Part shown: one piece after another, positions 37,655 to 48,007 of the stretch
Layout: every line of letters begins with the position of its first letter
Position numbering within the stretch: position 1 is the stretch's first letter
Source: Coemansia sp. RSA 922
Lineage: Eukaryota > Kickxellomycota > Kickxellomycetes > Kickxellales > Kickxellaceae
DNA: 64,000 nucleotides
NCBI GenBank assembly: GCA_027577415.1
Contig: JANBQS010000009.1
Coordinates: 16,815-80,814 of the forward strand
Reading direction: 5' to 3'
The notes under the pieces: generated by a model
The model's database searches: none
Told to the model about the DNA's origin: nothing
The model's input: only the letters and a program-made list of their open reading frames with translations
Program-made: the position numbers and the translations under genes

Positions 37655-40291
37655 TTAGAAGGATGATATTAGAACTTGTAATAGCCGCTCTTCAAATGTT
37701 TTGAGATTCGATATCTCCAGAGCCATTGACGAACCCAGGATTGGTGGGTAGACGGTAGTCCAAGGAACACGCGGTCTATCCGATCCATTATCAGAGAGTG
37801 GCGGAATAGCGTCGAATACAGTAGGATGTTTGGGACCAAATGCCAGAGACAAACGCCAAGTACCAGTAACCGAAGAGTCTTCATCCCAGCAAGGTACAGC
37901 AATAATCTGTCTATGTCTAGCGCCCTCCCAACACTCGCCAACAGCACAGAGCTGAGCCTGATGTACATACCACTGACCCATCTGACAACGTTTACCCACA
38001 CGCTGATAACTACACTTTGACAAGGCTGAAGCGACACGTAAAAGCACAAGCGACTGCATTTCGCGACGCAACTGATCAACAAACTCTGATAGTCCGGCCA
38101 TAGGTATAATACGGAACACACGATGGATAGAGATCTGATCAGGTAGCGACGTTGGTGTATCAGTTGATGGTGGAAAGTATCCCTTGATAAATACAAGGTT
38201 ACCCGAAGAGTCAACGCGAAAGGCCATTATAGAACCACCCTGGAATCTCATACGAATAACATAGGCCATTCCCTCGCTACTCGCCACAGGTCCATCGTTA
38301 TCAGCAAATGTAGTAGTGCAGAATTTACGTAGGTTGCGGGCATCTCGAGCTGACAATTCGCCATCGGGTGTCTGGTAAGACCGCGCAAAGTGTGTAATGA
38401 CTTCGATCGGCTCGCCAGTCAGTTGTCGCCAAGCCGTACAGGCGCGCTGTGTGTGAGCAGACAAGATGTGTTGCCATTTAGCGAATTGCATACCCTGTAG
38501 TACTGGCGCCAAGATAAGCAAGTCGGGACGCGCCACAGTAAACGTAGTACCAACACTAGCCTCAGCCGCAGTCGACTCTGCGCTACCAGCTACAACGGCA
38601 GCAGCAGCAGGAGACCCACTGCCACTAGCAGCCGTCTCTGAGCCACTAGGCGCCGCACTCACGGCCAATGGAGTAGCAGCTCCAGTTGCCACCTGGCTCT
38701 GCGCCACTGGCGGTTGGGCGGCAGAGGTAGGCACAACAGGAACATTAGCAAAGGCATCGGGTGGCGGAGGGGCACGTCCGCTATTAGCAGTAACAAGTGC
38801 GCGGCTAGCGAGATTAGCGCCCAAATAATACTGCTTAACCTCGCGATGCAAACGACGTTGATGCATAGCGGCCATGACAAGCGCAAGTCCAGCATAGTAC
38901 TCGCTCTGCCACGCGACAAAGTCATTACCCGGCATTTCGCTGCTATTTGTACCATCGAGCATCCACTCAACTCGCACATCCATATTGTCGCGACTCAGTG
39001 TGGTAACGAGGATATCGCGGATACCCGGAGGGTCGGCAGAAGTAACAGTGGAGCGAACTGAGCCCAGATCCAAGACTCGCGCTTCTTTGCACAGCCGGTG
39101 GTACAATTCTCTGTCAAACAGCGCACGCCGCGCTGACAGCAGTCGAGCATGCGTGCGATCAAGAGCCGAAGGATGAAGGGGGCTGCCACAGTAATCGCTG
39201 CTATCAGCAAGCCCAGCCAACGAATTCTGCTCATCGGCAAATAAGCGCACTTGCATGCGACGCCGGTCGCTACTAGGAATAAACAACGGCGCAGTCTTCG
39301 TACCAAGCTTACTAAGGGGCGTTGTGAGCTGGCTTGATACGCTTTCCGGAGGCGACTGCATAACAACATCCTCCTCGTCATCGGCCAATGAGCTATCATC
39401 GCTGGGCCGCAATATTTCAGCCAAGCCGTCCTCGGAAAAAGTAGACCCAGCATCGGCATACCCGTATCTCACAAAATAGCGATCGCCATAAACAGGCATC
39501 CTCTTAGAAGTCATTAGCTGGCGCTGCTGCTGAACGACCCAGTTGCGTCTGCGTAGCTCAAATGCCGTGCGCCAAAACCCCGATTCGCCTCTAGCCATAG
39601 TCTGCAGCCGCTGAGAACTCAATAGTAGAGTATCAGCGGCTTCTCCCATTTGGCGGTACTTTGCGCCCAGGACAAATTTAAGCTCATTAGTCTGCTGCTC
39701 TGAACTAATTTGTGCGCGTCGCTCGGTCTTTACCGTATCGACCATGCCAACGGGGAATGGTAGTCCGCCTACAGTGACCTCAGTACCAATATCTCCACCG
39801 ACCAGGGCAGCAAACGCAGTAGAGCCAGTAGCCTGATCATGTTTAGCCAAAGACGCCTGTCCACCACTCGTTACGTCACCACGAGCCGCGCGCTTCTTGG
39901 CAGCCAACAACAGACGAACCATATCCAAAGATACTTGGATCTCTGATTGTGCCAACGTCAATTGCTCGTGTACTTTGGCGCGAACCATATAGGCATCCAT
40001 ATCAGTACTTTCGTCGTTATTGTCGGCTGTAGTGGTTAGGAGGTCAACGGCGTCTTCTTCTTCGTCGTCACCGGTGGATTTGCTATCGGAATCAGTGTCG
40101 TCGGTGTCGGGGAGGGAGGGTAGTCCTTGGAAATTGTTGTAGGTGTCCCAGAGTTGTCCAATCTGTTGGGCCATTTCTTCTTGTGCACTGAGGTGGGGCT
40201 GAAGTGTGACACTGCCTTGTGCGTCGATTTCATTCACAGTGAATTGAGAGGCCATGCTCTCAAGCGGCACGCGCAAAGTACCCGACGGCAT
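37655..40291 (-). CDS. MED17: Mediator complex subunit 17
   Basis: From ATG 40291 (MPSGTLRVPLES) the 878-aa product has the MED17 N-terminus (LRVPLES, then SAQEEMAQQIGQLWDTY), an acidic stretch, a helical region (LKFVLGAKYRQMGEAADTLL) and the diagnostic FWRTAFELRRRNWVVQQQR. The C-terminal half continues to KSGYYKF-like sequence only in another frame; the real stop is at 37655. An Ala/Ser/Pro-rich low-complexity insert spans roughly residues 535-600. It is a head-module subunit needed for RNA polymerase II transcription. It shares a short divergent promoter with CDC45. Confidence 0.85.
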   Translation of the reverse strand: MPSGTLRVPLESMASQFTVNEIDAQGSVTLQPHLSAQEEMAQQIGQLWDTYNNFQGLPSLPDTDDTDSDSKSTGDDEEEDAVDLLTTTADNNDESTDMDAYMVRAKVHEQLTLAQSEIQVSLDMVRLLLAAKKRAARGDVTSGGQASLAKHDQATGSTAFAALVGGDIGTEVTVGGLPFPVGMVDTVKTERRAQISSEQQTNELKFVLGAKYRQMGEAADTLLLSSQRLQTMARGESGFWRTAFELRRRNWVVQQQRQLMTSKRMPVYGDRYFVRYGYADAGSTFSEDGLAEILRPSDDSSLADDEEDVVMQSPPESVSSQLTTPLSKLGTKTAPLFIPSSDRRRMQVRLFADEQNSLAGLADSSDYCGSPLHPSALDRTHARLLSARRALFDRELYHRLCKEARVLDLGSVRSTVTSADPPGIRDILVTTLSRDNMDVRVEWMLDGTNSSEMPGNDFVAWQSEYYAGLALVMAAMHQRRLHREVKQYYLGANLASRALVTANSGRAPPPPDAFANVPVVPTSAAQPPVAQSQVATGAATPLAVSAAPSGSETAASGSGSPAAAAVVAGSAESTAAEASVGTTFTVARPDLLILAPVLQGMQFAKWQHILSAHTQRACTAWRQLTGEPIEVITHFARSYQTPDGELSARDARNLRKFCTTTFADNDGPVASSEGMAYVIRMRFQGGSIMAFRVDSSGNLVFIKGYFPPSTDTPTSLPDQISIHRVFRIIPMAGLSEFVDQLRREMQSLVLLRVASALSKCSYQRVGKRCQMGQWYVHQAQLCAVGECWEGARHRQIIAVPCWDEDSSVTGTWRLSLAFGPKHPTVFDAIPPLSDNGSDRPRVPWTTVYPPILGSSMALEISNLKTFEERLLQVLISSF

Positions 40292-40503
40292 TGATAAAAA
40301 GAAAGAGAGTGAGGAATTAAAAAAAATGCTTAAAGTGAAAGGAGAATAAGACGACAAAAGTAGTAAGATCCATGGGTATTGACTCGGCTCTCAAAAAAAA
40401 AAAAAATCGAACCACATAAAAGTTTACGCGTTCCTAATACGCGTTACTTCCTCATTTTTCTTTTTCTTTCTCCTCGTCTTGAATCCATATTATTAGTTAC
40501 AAA
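40292..40503. promoter_or_regulatory. Divergent promoter region MED17 / CDC45
   Basis: 212 bases between the two start codons, holding an A13 tract near 40393 and a pyrimidine-rich leader in front of CDC45. Confidence 0.55.
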
Positions 40504-42558
40504 ATGGTCTATATATCGAGCACACACTACAAAGACGCGTACCGACGCATACTAGATGGAGCGACACATACTACGGGTACCTCGGTTCTGATATTCGCCT
40601 CTATCGACGTTGATGGCATTTGCGCGCTCCGACTTTTAACCACACTACTGAAAAGGGACTCTGTGGGGCACAAAATCATACCAGTCAACAACTACGCAGA
40701 CATTACTCTGATGAACACGACGCTGATAGAGAGTAATTTGCAAATTCGGTCACTAGTATTTCTCAACTGCGGAGCACAGGTCGATATCCAGGATTTAGTC
40801 AGCCTACGCGACGGACTGAGCGTACTTATTGTCGATAGTCATCGACCATTCAACCTATATAACGTGTATTGGAATGAGCAAGTACAGTGTTTGGATGACG
40901 GAGACGTAGAAAAGAATATGGGTGAACTTCGACAAGCTTTTGAGGATATAGAGTTTGGAAATAACGCCAGCGACGACGACGATGATAGTGACAGCGATGA
41001 TGAGGATAGTGGTCGGAAACGCAATTCTGACGATGATGTGACGTCGAAAAAGAAGCGTAAGACTGGAATGGATCCTGAAGATTTTATTAGACTACAGGAA
41101 CAGAGAGCCAAGAAACGTGAGTTGCGTCAGTACCACCAGACGTTAGTTCAGGCGTATTATGCGCAAGGCTCTTACTACGGACAGTCGTGTGCAGTTAGTA
41201 TGCTGATGTTGGCCGAACAACTGGGCATGCCTCCGTCGGCCGACCTCGTGTGGTGGGCGATTGTCGGCGCTACCAGCCAGTATTTATTGCACCAGATAGA
41301 TGATAACGGGTACGCGCTAGTAGTTAGTCGTATGCGAGACCTGTCGCGTCGCGTATCAGTCAGTAGCAGCATGCCAGCAGTGAGCAATAGCCGCGACAAG
41401 GCGGCTGCGGGTGACGCTCGGCGGTCGGTAAACTTTTCGTCGTCGTCATCATCGTCACAGGCACTCCTAGACAGCCAGCTGGGGTATCCAGGTGACAGTG
41501 GGGCGTTTAACCCGTATTTGGATATAGTGGAGGAGGAAGACGACGAGGGATATCTCAAGGCACGAGCCGGAGTATCAACGGCAGCCGAAGCAGGACTGTT
41601 AACGAGTTCCAAGATCGCGGCTCGGCAGTCAACAGATATAATGGAATCAGCCGAGTTACAGTTTACATTGCTTCGTCACTGGTCTTTGGCCAACGCCATG
41701 CAGTACAGCCCATTTGTAGCCCGACGCCTAGCTACTTGGTCGTCGAGAGGTCGGTCCCGACTAGACCTGCTAGTAGCCAAATTGGGGCTGTCAAAGGCTG
41801 AGGCTGGAGCGCCGTTTGTGCATTTGGCGCCTGAACTCAAGACTCAACTGTATCGGCGTATGGCTGAGATCGGAGCTGATTACGATATGGCTGATGCTAC
41901 CTACCGAGGGTTTGTGCGTAACTACGGGTGGCGCAAATCCAGTCTTTCCGGTGGCGACATGGTACAAGCACTGTTGGCGCTTTTGCAGCCTGATGGAGCG
42001 ACGGGACTTGAGAGTGGATTTTACGCGGCGTACGATGCGTTGGCGCAGTTCTCAGTACTCAAACGCGGGCTGGAGGGCGCGATGGAAATGCAGCGACTTG
42101 TCGTGGGCCAGGGAGTTATGATGCTAGAGCGGCAGGCAGTCAAGACTCTTAGGTCGTTCCGACTGGCAATGGTCGGCATGGAGAACAACACGGTATTTGG
42201 TAGTGCGTTTGCACTAAGACAGCTGGCGCTGTTTCTTATGCAGACGTTGAGGGAGCGCAGTAAAGTGGCGCAGAGCCGACTCCCTTTTATTATTGTTGCG
42301 CCGCATGAAGACGACAAACTACTGGTGCTTGGTATTACGCCCATGGGACAAGGACTGGTGAGGCCGCAGGTGGCAGGGGCGGCTTTTAACGGAAGCCAGT
42401 TTGCGGGTGAGTCGAGGAACCAGTTCGGAATGGTGTTTGAGGCCGTGGCGCAGGACTTGGGCGCTGACGTCAGACAGGGCTTCTTTGACTCGACGGTGCT
42501 GGAGATTAAAAGAGAGGACATGTCGGCGTTTGTTGATAAATTGAGACGCCACTTGTGA
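40504..42558 (+). CDS. CDC45: DNA replication initiation factor CDC45
   Basis: 684 aa from ATG 40504. The N-terminus has SVLIFASIDVDGICALRLLT, the DHH-like motif of CDC45, with RSLVFLNCGAQVD and SVLIVDSHRPFNLYNV after it. An acidic Asp/Ser stretch and a basic patch (SKKKRKTG, a likely nuclear signal) follow near residues 155-190. The C-terminal part has GMENNTVFGSAFALRQLALF and ends in VDKLRRHL. It forms the CMG helicase with MCM2-7 and GINS. A Ser-rich insert near residue 315 is unusual but short. Confidence 0.95.
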   Translation: MVYISSTHYKDAYRRILDGATHTTGTSVLIFASIDVDGICALRLLTTLLKRDSVGHKIIPVNNYADITLMNTTLIESNLQIRSLVFLNCGAQVDIQDLVSLRDGLSVLIVDSHRPFNLYNVYWNEQVQCLDDGDVEKNMGELRQAFEDIEFGNNASDDDDDSDSDDEDSGRKRNSDDDVTSKKKRKTGMDPEDFIRLQEQRAKKRELRQYHQTLVQAYYAQGSYYGQSCAVSMLMLAEQLGMPPSADLVWWAIVGATSQYLLHQIDDNGYALVVSRMRDLSRRVSVSSSMPAVSNSRDKAAAGDARRSVNFSSSSSSSQALLDSQLGYPGDSGAFNPYLDIVEEEDDEGYLKARAGVSTAAEAGLLTSSKIAARQSTDIMESAELQFTLLRHWSLANAMQYSPFVARRLATWSSRGRSRLDLLVAKLGLSKAEAGAPFVHLAPELKTQLYRRMAEIGADYDMADATYRGFVRNYGWRKSSLSGGDMVQALLALLQPDGATGLESGFYAAYDALAQFSVLKRGLEGAMEMQRLVVGQGVMMLERQAVKTLRSFRLAMVGMENNTVFGSAFALRQLALFLMQTLRERSKVAQSRLPFIIVAPHEDDKLLVLGITPMGQGLVRPQVAGAAFNGSQFAGESRNQFGMVFEAVAQDLGADVRQGFFDSTVLEIKREDMSAFVDKLRRHL

Positions 42559-42706
42559 TTAAGATTAGGCACGTGGCCACAACAGAGCCTTTTTTTTTTG
42601 TGAGGAGCTTTGACGCTTGTTGTTTTTGTTTTGTCTTGGTAAATTCTTTTTTTCTATTTTTTATTTTTATTTTTTGTCTTTATATTTTATTGTACTAATC
42701 GCGTAA

Positions 42707-45700
42707 ATGTTTCGACAAAGGTACAGCTCGCATGTTCTTTAAGTATCTTTCTCATTCTCTGTGTAACTTGTTTTAAATACCCCGTTTTTCTTTTTCTTCT
42801 TCTTAGCGACCCGCATCAACAGGCAACAACTGGCCAGGCTCACCCGCCGTCGCCTATGGAAGCAGCAGACGACGGGAGCGCAGGCAACGAGCTATTCACT
42901 TTTAGTCGGGCGCGGGATATGCCACAGCTGTCGGCAAAGACGGTGACTACGACGACAGTGACTACAACGACGGTGACCACATACCCGCCAGTCAGCCTGC
43001 CGCGCATTGACGCGACGCGACTGGCGCCGGAAATGTATCCGCTTGCACACGTGGCGGCGCCGCCGGCGCTGGAGCAGTTTGCCGTGGAAATGGACGGGCA
43101 GCAGCTGTTTATTTCGCAGCAGCACGCGGGCGAGTGCCAGGACGAAGTAAGTGCATGCTACACTGCCTGTGCCCACAACGAAGTAGGTGCATGCTATACA
43201 CTGCCCGTGCCCACATGACACCATTGTAGTGCTAATTTCACTTGATTAATCGGTAGGATGTCCTGGCTGGGATTAGCGGCGAGGACGTGCCGCGGGCGAT
43301 GACGCCGCTGTACACGCACGATGACGCGCGGCAGCTGAAGGAGCAGCGGCACCACACAAGGCACAGGCGCAGCAGCAGCCCGCCGGCCGACGGCCACCGG
43401 CGCGCGGGGCGGGGGTCGCCCGAGCCCCGGCGGCGCAGCCCCAGCGACGACGACAGCGAGGGCCGAGTGCCGCTCCCCTCGCCGCTGCTGTCGCCCCAGG
43501 CGCGTGGCAGCGGACTGGCGGCCATGTACAGCCTGCCCGAGTTAATATCGACGTACGACCAGCTGCCAGGGCCCGTGCAGGCGTATCTTCTGTTCCAGCT
43601 CCTGCGGCGTACTCCTCGGCCCACGCTGCAGTTCGCCGCGCAGGTAGTGCTGCCCGTGCTGCACCGCGACTTCATTGGCGCGCTGCCCGCCGAGGTGGCC
43701 CATCACGTGCTGCGCTTCATGGACGCGCGGACGCTGTGCCGCTCGGCCTGCGTGTCGAAGCGCTGGCGCGCAGTGGCCGACGGCAGCCGCGCCGTGTGGC
43801 GGGCTCGCCTGGCCGACGCGAAGTACGTGCCGGAACCGTCACGCGCCCACCCATTGTGCCTCCCGCATTTCGGACTGGGCCCTGCGCCGCCCACGCAGGG
43901 TCTGACGCGTCTGTCGCCGGACGAGCTGAGCGTGGCGTGCCTGGCTCCACGCCCAGCCGCCGCCGCCGCTGTCGCCGAGGCGCGCGACCTCCTGGCGACG
44001 GTGCCGCCCGAGGGCAATCCCTTCAAGGCGCTGTATGCCCGCGGGTACAAGCTGGACCGCAACTGGGCTGAGGGCCGCTGCCGCCAGCAGAGCTTCGCGT
44101 GCCCCGAGGGCGCCGTGGCCACGTGCGTCGAGTGGACCGGCACGCATGTCGTGGTGGGCCTGGACACGAAGGACATCTTTGTCTTTGAGCTGGCCACTGG
44201 CACTATGGTCCGCCGCCTGGTCGGCCACGAGGGCGGAGTGTGGGCCCTGGCTGTAGTCGGCAACACCGTGGTAAGCGGGAGTACAGATCGCACGGTGCGA
44301 GTATGGGATCTGGAGGACGGCAAGTGCACGCATGTGTTTTTGGGTCATGGTAGCACCATCAGATGCCTGCAGATACTTCTGCCCACTGACGTGCGGACGC
44401 CTGTTGAGCGGGCAAGGGGCGCGCCTGTCCGCTACGAGCCGAGCGAGCCCTTGGTCGTCACGGGGTCGAGGGACACTACGCTGCGCGTGTGGAAGCTGCC
44501 TAGCCCCAAGCTGGACAAGCCCTTTCCTCTGCGCCGTGCTGCGCCGTCGGCCGAACCAGAGAGCATGGTAGTCGATGAAGATGACGTTGCTGCTGAAAAC
44601 GAACCCACTGACGATGACTACCGGGCGATACGCGAGGCACGACGTACTGCTGAGCCTCGAGACAATCTGCTTCCAGAGTCAGTCACAGCTGCGCGTGTCC
44701 GCCAGCGCCAGGCCGCTCCGACCATTCCGGCTCGGGCCAACCCTTATTTGCTGCACACGCTGGCAGGCCACTCTGACTCTGTGCGCACGGTGACTGGGTT
44801 TGGCAACATGGTAGTAAGCGGATCCTACGACAACTCTGTTCGCGTATGGAACGCCACTACCGGCACGCTACGTCATCAATTGGACGGCCACACGTCCAAG
44901 GTCTATGCGCTGGAATTGGATACTGACATGCACCTGATATTCTCCGGGTCCATGGACGGAACCATCCGCGTCTGGGACTGGGACTCTGGCGCGTGTCTGC
45001 GGATACTCCGCGGACACATGACGCTTGTGGGTCTTTTGGCGTTGGATCATTCGGCGCTGGTGTCGGCGGGTGCTGATCAGACTCTGAGGATCTGGGATCA
45101 CCCGCTAAAGGGCTCTGCTGCCTGTGCGCAGGAGATGCACCCCATGCGGCCGCGTCCCTTCAGCAACATTGCCGGCGACCTTGTGCCTGCTGCCACTGCT
45201 GCGCCTGCGGTCAACCCGTTCCAGCATCTGCATAACGTGGGTCCCAACGCCGTCTTAGCCAACCACATAGCCGCCGCTGCTGCCGCCGCCGCTGCGGCTA
45301 CTGCCAACCAAGCGCAGCAGCAGCCGGGCGTCACAGCTGCTGCCGCGCAGGCTGCTGCGGCTAATCTCCAGCAAATAAACGTCCTGCAGCAACTGCAAAT
45401 GCAGCAGCGAGGGCACGACCAGTTACTGCACCAGCAGCTTAATAACCCGGGCCACATGGGCATGGACCTGCTGCGTACTGATCGCGCCGTGCTGAGAGGG
45501 CACACCAGCGCTATTACGTGTTTCCAGCACGATGGAACTAAAATCGTCAGTGGCGCTGATAATACCGTTAAACTGTGGGACGTAAGAACAGGCCTGTTCG
45601 TTAGAGATTTATTGTCGAATCTGACTAGTGTGTGGCAGGTCAGGTTTGACAGCAAACGGTGTGTGGCTGCTGTTAACCGTAATGACGTTACGTATTTCGA

Positions 45701-45722
45701 TATTTTGGATTTCGATATTTAA
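42707..45722 (+). CDS. F-box / WD40 protein, Cdc4/FBXW7-like (three exons proposed)
   Basis: Proposed exons: 42707-42720, 42807-43146 and 43257-45722. The second intron (GTAAGT at 43147 to TAG at 43256) is strongly supported, since reading through hits a stop at 43218. The first intron (GTACAG to CTTCTTAG) is weaker but joins a 14-base exon in frame; otherwise the start is ATG 42856. The product has a dimerisation-like helix (LISTYDQLPGPVQAYLLFQL), an F-box (ALPAEVAHHVLRFMDARTLC) and a beta propeller of WD40 repeats (VVSGSTDRTVRVWDLEDG, VVSGSYDNSVRVWN, IFSGSMDGTIRVWDWD). An acidic linker and an Ala/Gln-rich insert interrupt the propeller. It recruits phosphorylated targets to SCF. Confidence 0.88.
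43147..43256 (+). other. Intron with duplicated 5' splice site
   Basis: A tandem duplication of about 37 bases (GAAGTAAGTGCATGCTA... and GAAGTAGGTGCATGCTA...) gives two donors, GTAAGT at 43147 and GTAGGT at 43183. They are exactly 36 bases apart, so either choice keeps the frame. The acceptor is TCGGTAG (43250-43256), with GCTAAT as a possible branch site. Confidence 0.75.
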
Positions 45723-45726
45723 ACAA

Positions 45727-46215
45727 CTATAATATGTATTGTAAAGAACTCTTACTAACACTCTCACTACTCATAGACCTACTAGTCTCTACTGTGGCTT
45801 TGGAGTTATTGTACTTGGCCTTACACTGTATACTAGTCTTTGTGCCGATAAGTTTAGCACACAAAACCCAATTCTTTCGGCCTTTGTTTTTAGCCAAATA
45901 ACTATTCAACAATTCAGTTTCCTTGTCTGACCAATTCCTACTCGTTACTTTAGGCTCACTGGATTTGCGTAGCACTGCGTTTATTCGAAACTCTTCCTTG
46001 ACTCTCTCCGATTCCAATGATATATTCTTAGTGTTGATAATGCAGCGAACGAATTCTTCATGTATGTCTTGTTCTGCGCATAGCGAGTGTTCCAATAGTA
46101 CTAACGAGCGTAGTTCACAGAGATTCATCGATGCCGAATGTGTAGTGACTAAATATTGTATTGATTGGCGTTCTTCGTTGCTTAGTTCTGCGATAAATTC
46201 ATGATACGTGTCCAT
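45727..46215 (-). CDS. Small SANT/Myb-domain protein, 162 aa
   Basis: The C-terminal half holds one SANT/Myb-like repeat: NWSDKETELLNSYLAKNKG, then WVLCAKLIGTKTSIQCKAKY, with the three bulky residues (Trp, Trp, and Tyr in place of the third Trp) in Myb-like spacing. The N-terminal half is helical and unrecognised. A single repeat of this kind often contacts histone tails or DNA. Its stop codon is 4 bases from that of the Cdc4-like gene, so the two converge and their 3' UTRs must overlap. Confidence 0.7.
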   Translation of the reverse strand: MDTYHEFIAELSNEERQSIQYLVTTHSASMNLCELRSLVLLEHSLCAEQDIHEEFVRCIINTKNISLESERVKEEFRINAVLRKSSEPKVTSRNWSDKETELLNSYLAKNKGRKNWVLCAKLIGTKTSIQCKAKYNNSKATVETSRSMSSESVSKSSLQYIL

Positions 46216-47608
46216 TTGGAGAATATAAAAAGGTGATAATAATGATGTACTTTAAAAAACTTGCTTCCCTTCCTATGGCTATTTATCAGGAATATGTTTT
46301 TTAATGCCAAGAAAAAAATGTAGTTTATATCATCTAGAGTTTTAAATGGATTGGCGCCAAGAACTAGATTATTTATAAAGATGGAGTTTGAATATGTAAA
46401 CCAGATTTTTATTGTGGAGAGAGATTGGCAACTACCTTTATTTATTTCTTTACTCAAGGAGACGCATCCACTCAAATTGGTTTTCCAGGACTTGGCTCCC
46501 CCCTTTTGAACTTTCTATAAAGAGAGTATTTTGCTTGGCTCCCTCCAAATTCAAAACAAATCTCTGGGCTCTCTTTGTGGTTCTTTTTAACGCTCCGACA
46601 TGATGCAAAATAATAAAAGATTGGCAAGCTCTTTGTAAACAACCTACAATGATTTTCTCTCAAAACAAAAAGCGGTCTCTGCTTTACTTGGCTGCTCTTT
46701 GTGAAGATCTTTTTCAGAAAAGGCTTCCCCTTTTGCTATTTCATCGCTTACAAGTCACTGCTCTTCACATGTGTGTGTGGGAGACAAGAGTCCCGCCATT
46801 CCTTCTTCCCGAACAAACATCCGCTCTTGCAGCGGTTCAGAAATAAACACACACCTCTAACGATTGACAACTAAACATAGTAGTGACTATACCTAGTAAA
46901 AAAAATATGAACTACGAATCTTTTAGTGAGTTGGAACCAATAATAAAAAAAAGTATACTCTTAGTGTACTGTCGACTCGGTTGGCAACTCTGCTACTCAT
47001 ACTCGCAGGTAGAAAGAAAAGTAATTTGGAAACTTGTGAGTCCGGCAGCTGGATTATTCATACTAATCGAATCAACTCCTTTTTTTTGTGAACGTGTCCT
47101 CTCTTTTCTTTTCCATTAATGCGCACGTTTTTTCTCTCTCTTTCTTTCTTATAATCTAAAGTTTTGAAAGTAAAAAAAAGGCATCTCTTTCCTTTTTAAT
47201 TTGTAGCTCTTATTGCCGCTGAGCTGTAATTGTATGAAAGAAATAAGGGTCCTTTCTGCTCTTTATTTTTCTCTAGAGCAATAAAAGAGGAAAAGGAGGG
47301 TTTTTGGCACAAAAAAACAAAGTGATCTTTTTAGATTCTTCCGTCATTGTAAAACGCATGCATTGCAATAGACTAAAAAGGCTGGTAAGCAAGAAAAGGT
47401 CTTTTTAATATTCTCTTTTCAAAATACCTTTTTTGTTCACACGAGGTCTTGGGTCTTGGCATAAAAAGCCAAGTCTATGGCCCATGTTCTCCATCTTCTT
47501 CTTACTCACACAACTATCACTACATCTTTTTTCTTCTCACTTGTAAATTCTACTATACACTTTTTCATTTTCTTGTATTTATTCTTCACTTTTTTTTTTC
47601 CAATTACA
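46216..47608. other. Long intergenic stretch, no gene called
   Basis: About 1.4 kb of purine and pyrimidine tracts. A 70-codon ORF from 46907 (MNYESFSELEPIIKKSIL..) has a plausible leader but no domain. CATAAAAAG near 47460 may be the TATA element of the SH3 gene at 47609. Confidence 0.5.
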
Positions 47609-47947
47609 ATGACTGCCACTTTCAAGAAGCGTTATACTCGTCTCGTCTCTCGCCCTGCATTCAACCGCAACCGTCACGACTTGACTGTGGATACAAACTT
47701 TGTCATCGCTCATACTAACTTTGACTCACAGTATAAAGGTATTTTGTCTGTGCGCAAGGGTGATATTATTCGCGTACAGCGCAACGGCGACACTCATCCC
47801 AAATGGTGGTTGGGCACAGTTGTCAAGAGTTACTATAAGAACAAAGGCTACGGTTATTTCTTCCCCGTACTGACTGAGCCCTACAATTTTATGGATAACA
47901 GAATTGCCACTCGAGTTCCCAAGATGCTCCTCAACATGCGTAAATAG
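47609..47947 (+). CDS. Small SH3-domain protein, 112 aa
   Basis: Starts at ATG 47609 after a C/T-rich leader. After a basic N-terminus (KKRYTRLVSRPAFNRNRHD) one SH3-like domain fills most of the protein. It has AHTNFDS in place of ALYDY, then VRKGDIIRVQRNGD, the ligand-binding Trp in KWWLGTV and GYFFPVLTEPY in place of the G.FP.NYV end. It probably binds Pro-rich peptides. No membrane or signal segment. It stands alone as a one-domain protein, which is unusual for SH3. Confidence 0.75.
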   Translation: MTATFKKRYTRLVSRPAFNRNRHDLTVDTNFVIAHTNFDSQYKGILSVRKGDIIRVQRNGDTHPKWWLGTVVKSYYKNKGYGYFFPVLTEPYNFMDNRIATRVPKMLLNMRK

Positions 47948-48007
47948 CTATACTCATTATTGTATTTATATGTAAAGTCACTTGTATTAGTGAAAAATAG
48001 ATTTCAT

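Noticed and set aside
43703..44348. Antisense ORFs up to 208 codons in the F-box/WD40 gene
   Set aside because: GC-rich shadows of the WD40 coding sequence without their own features.
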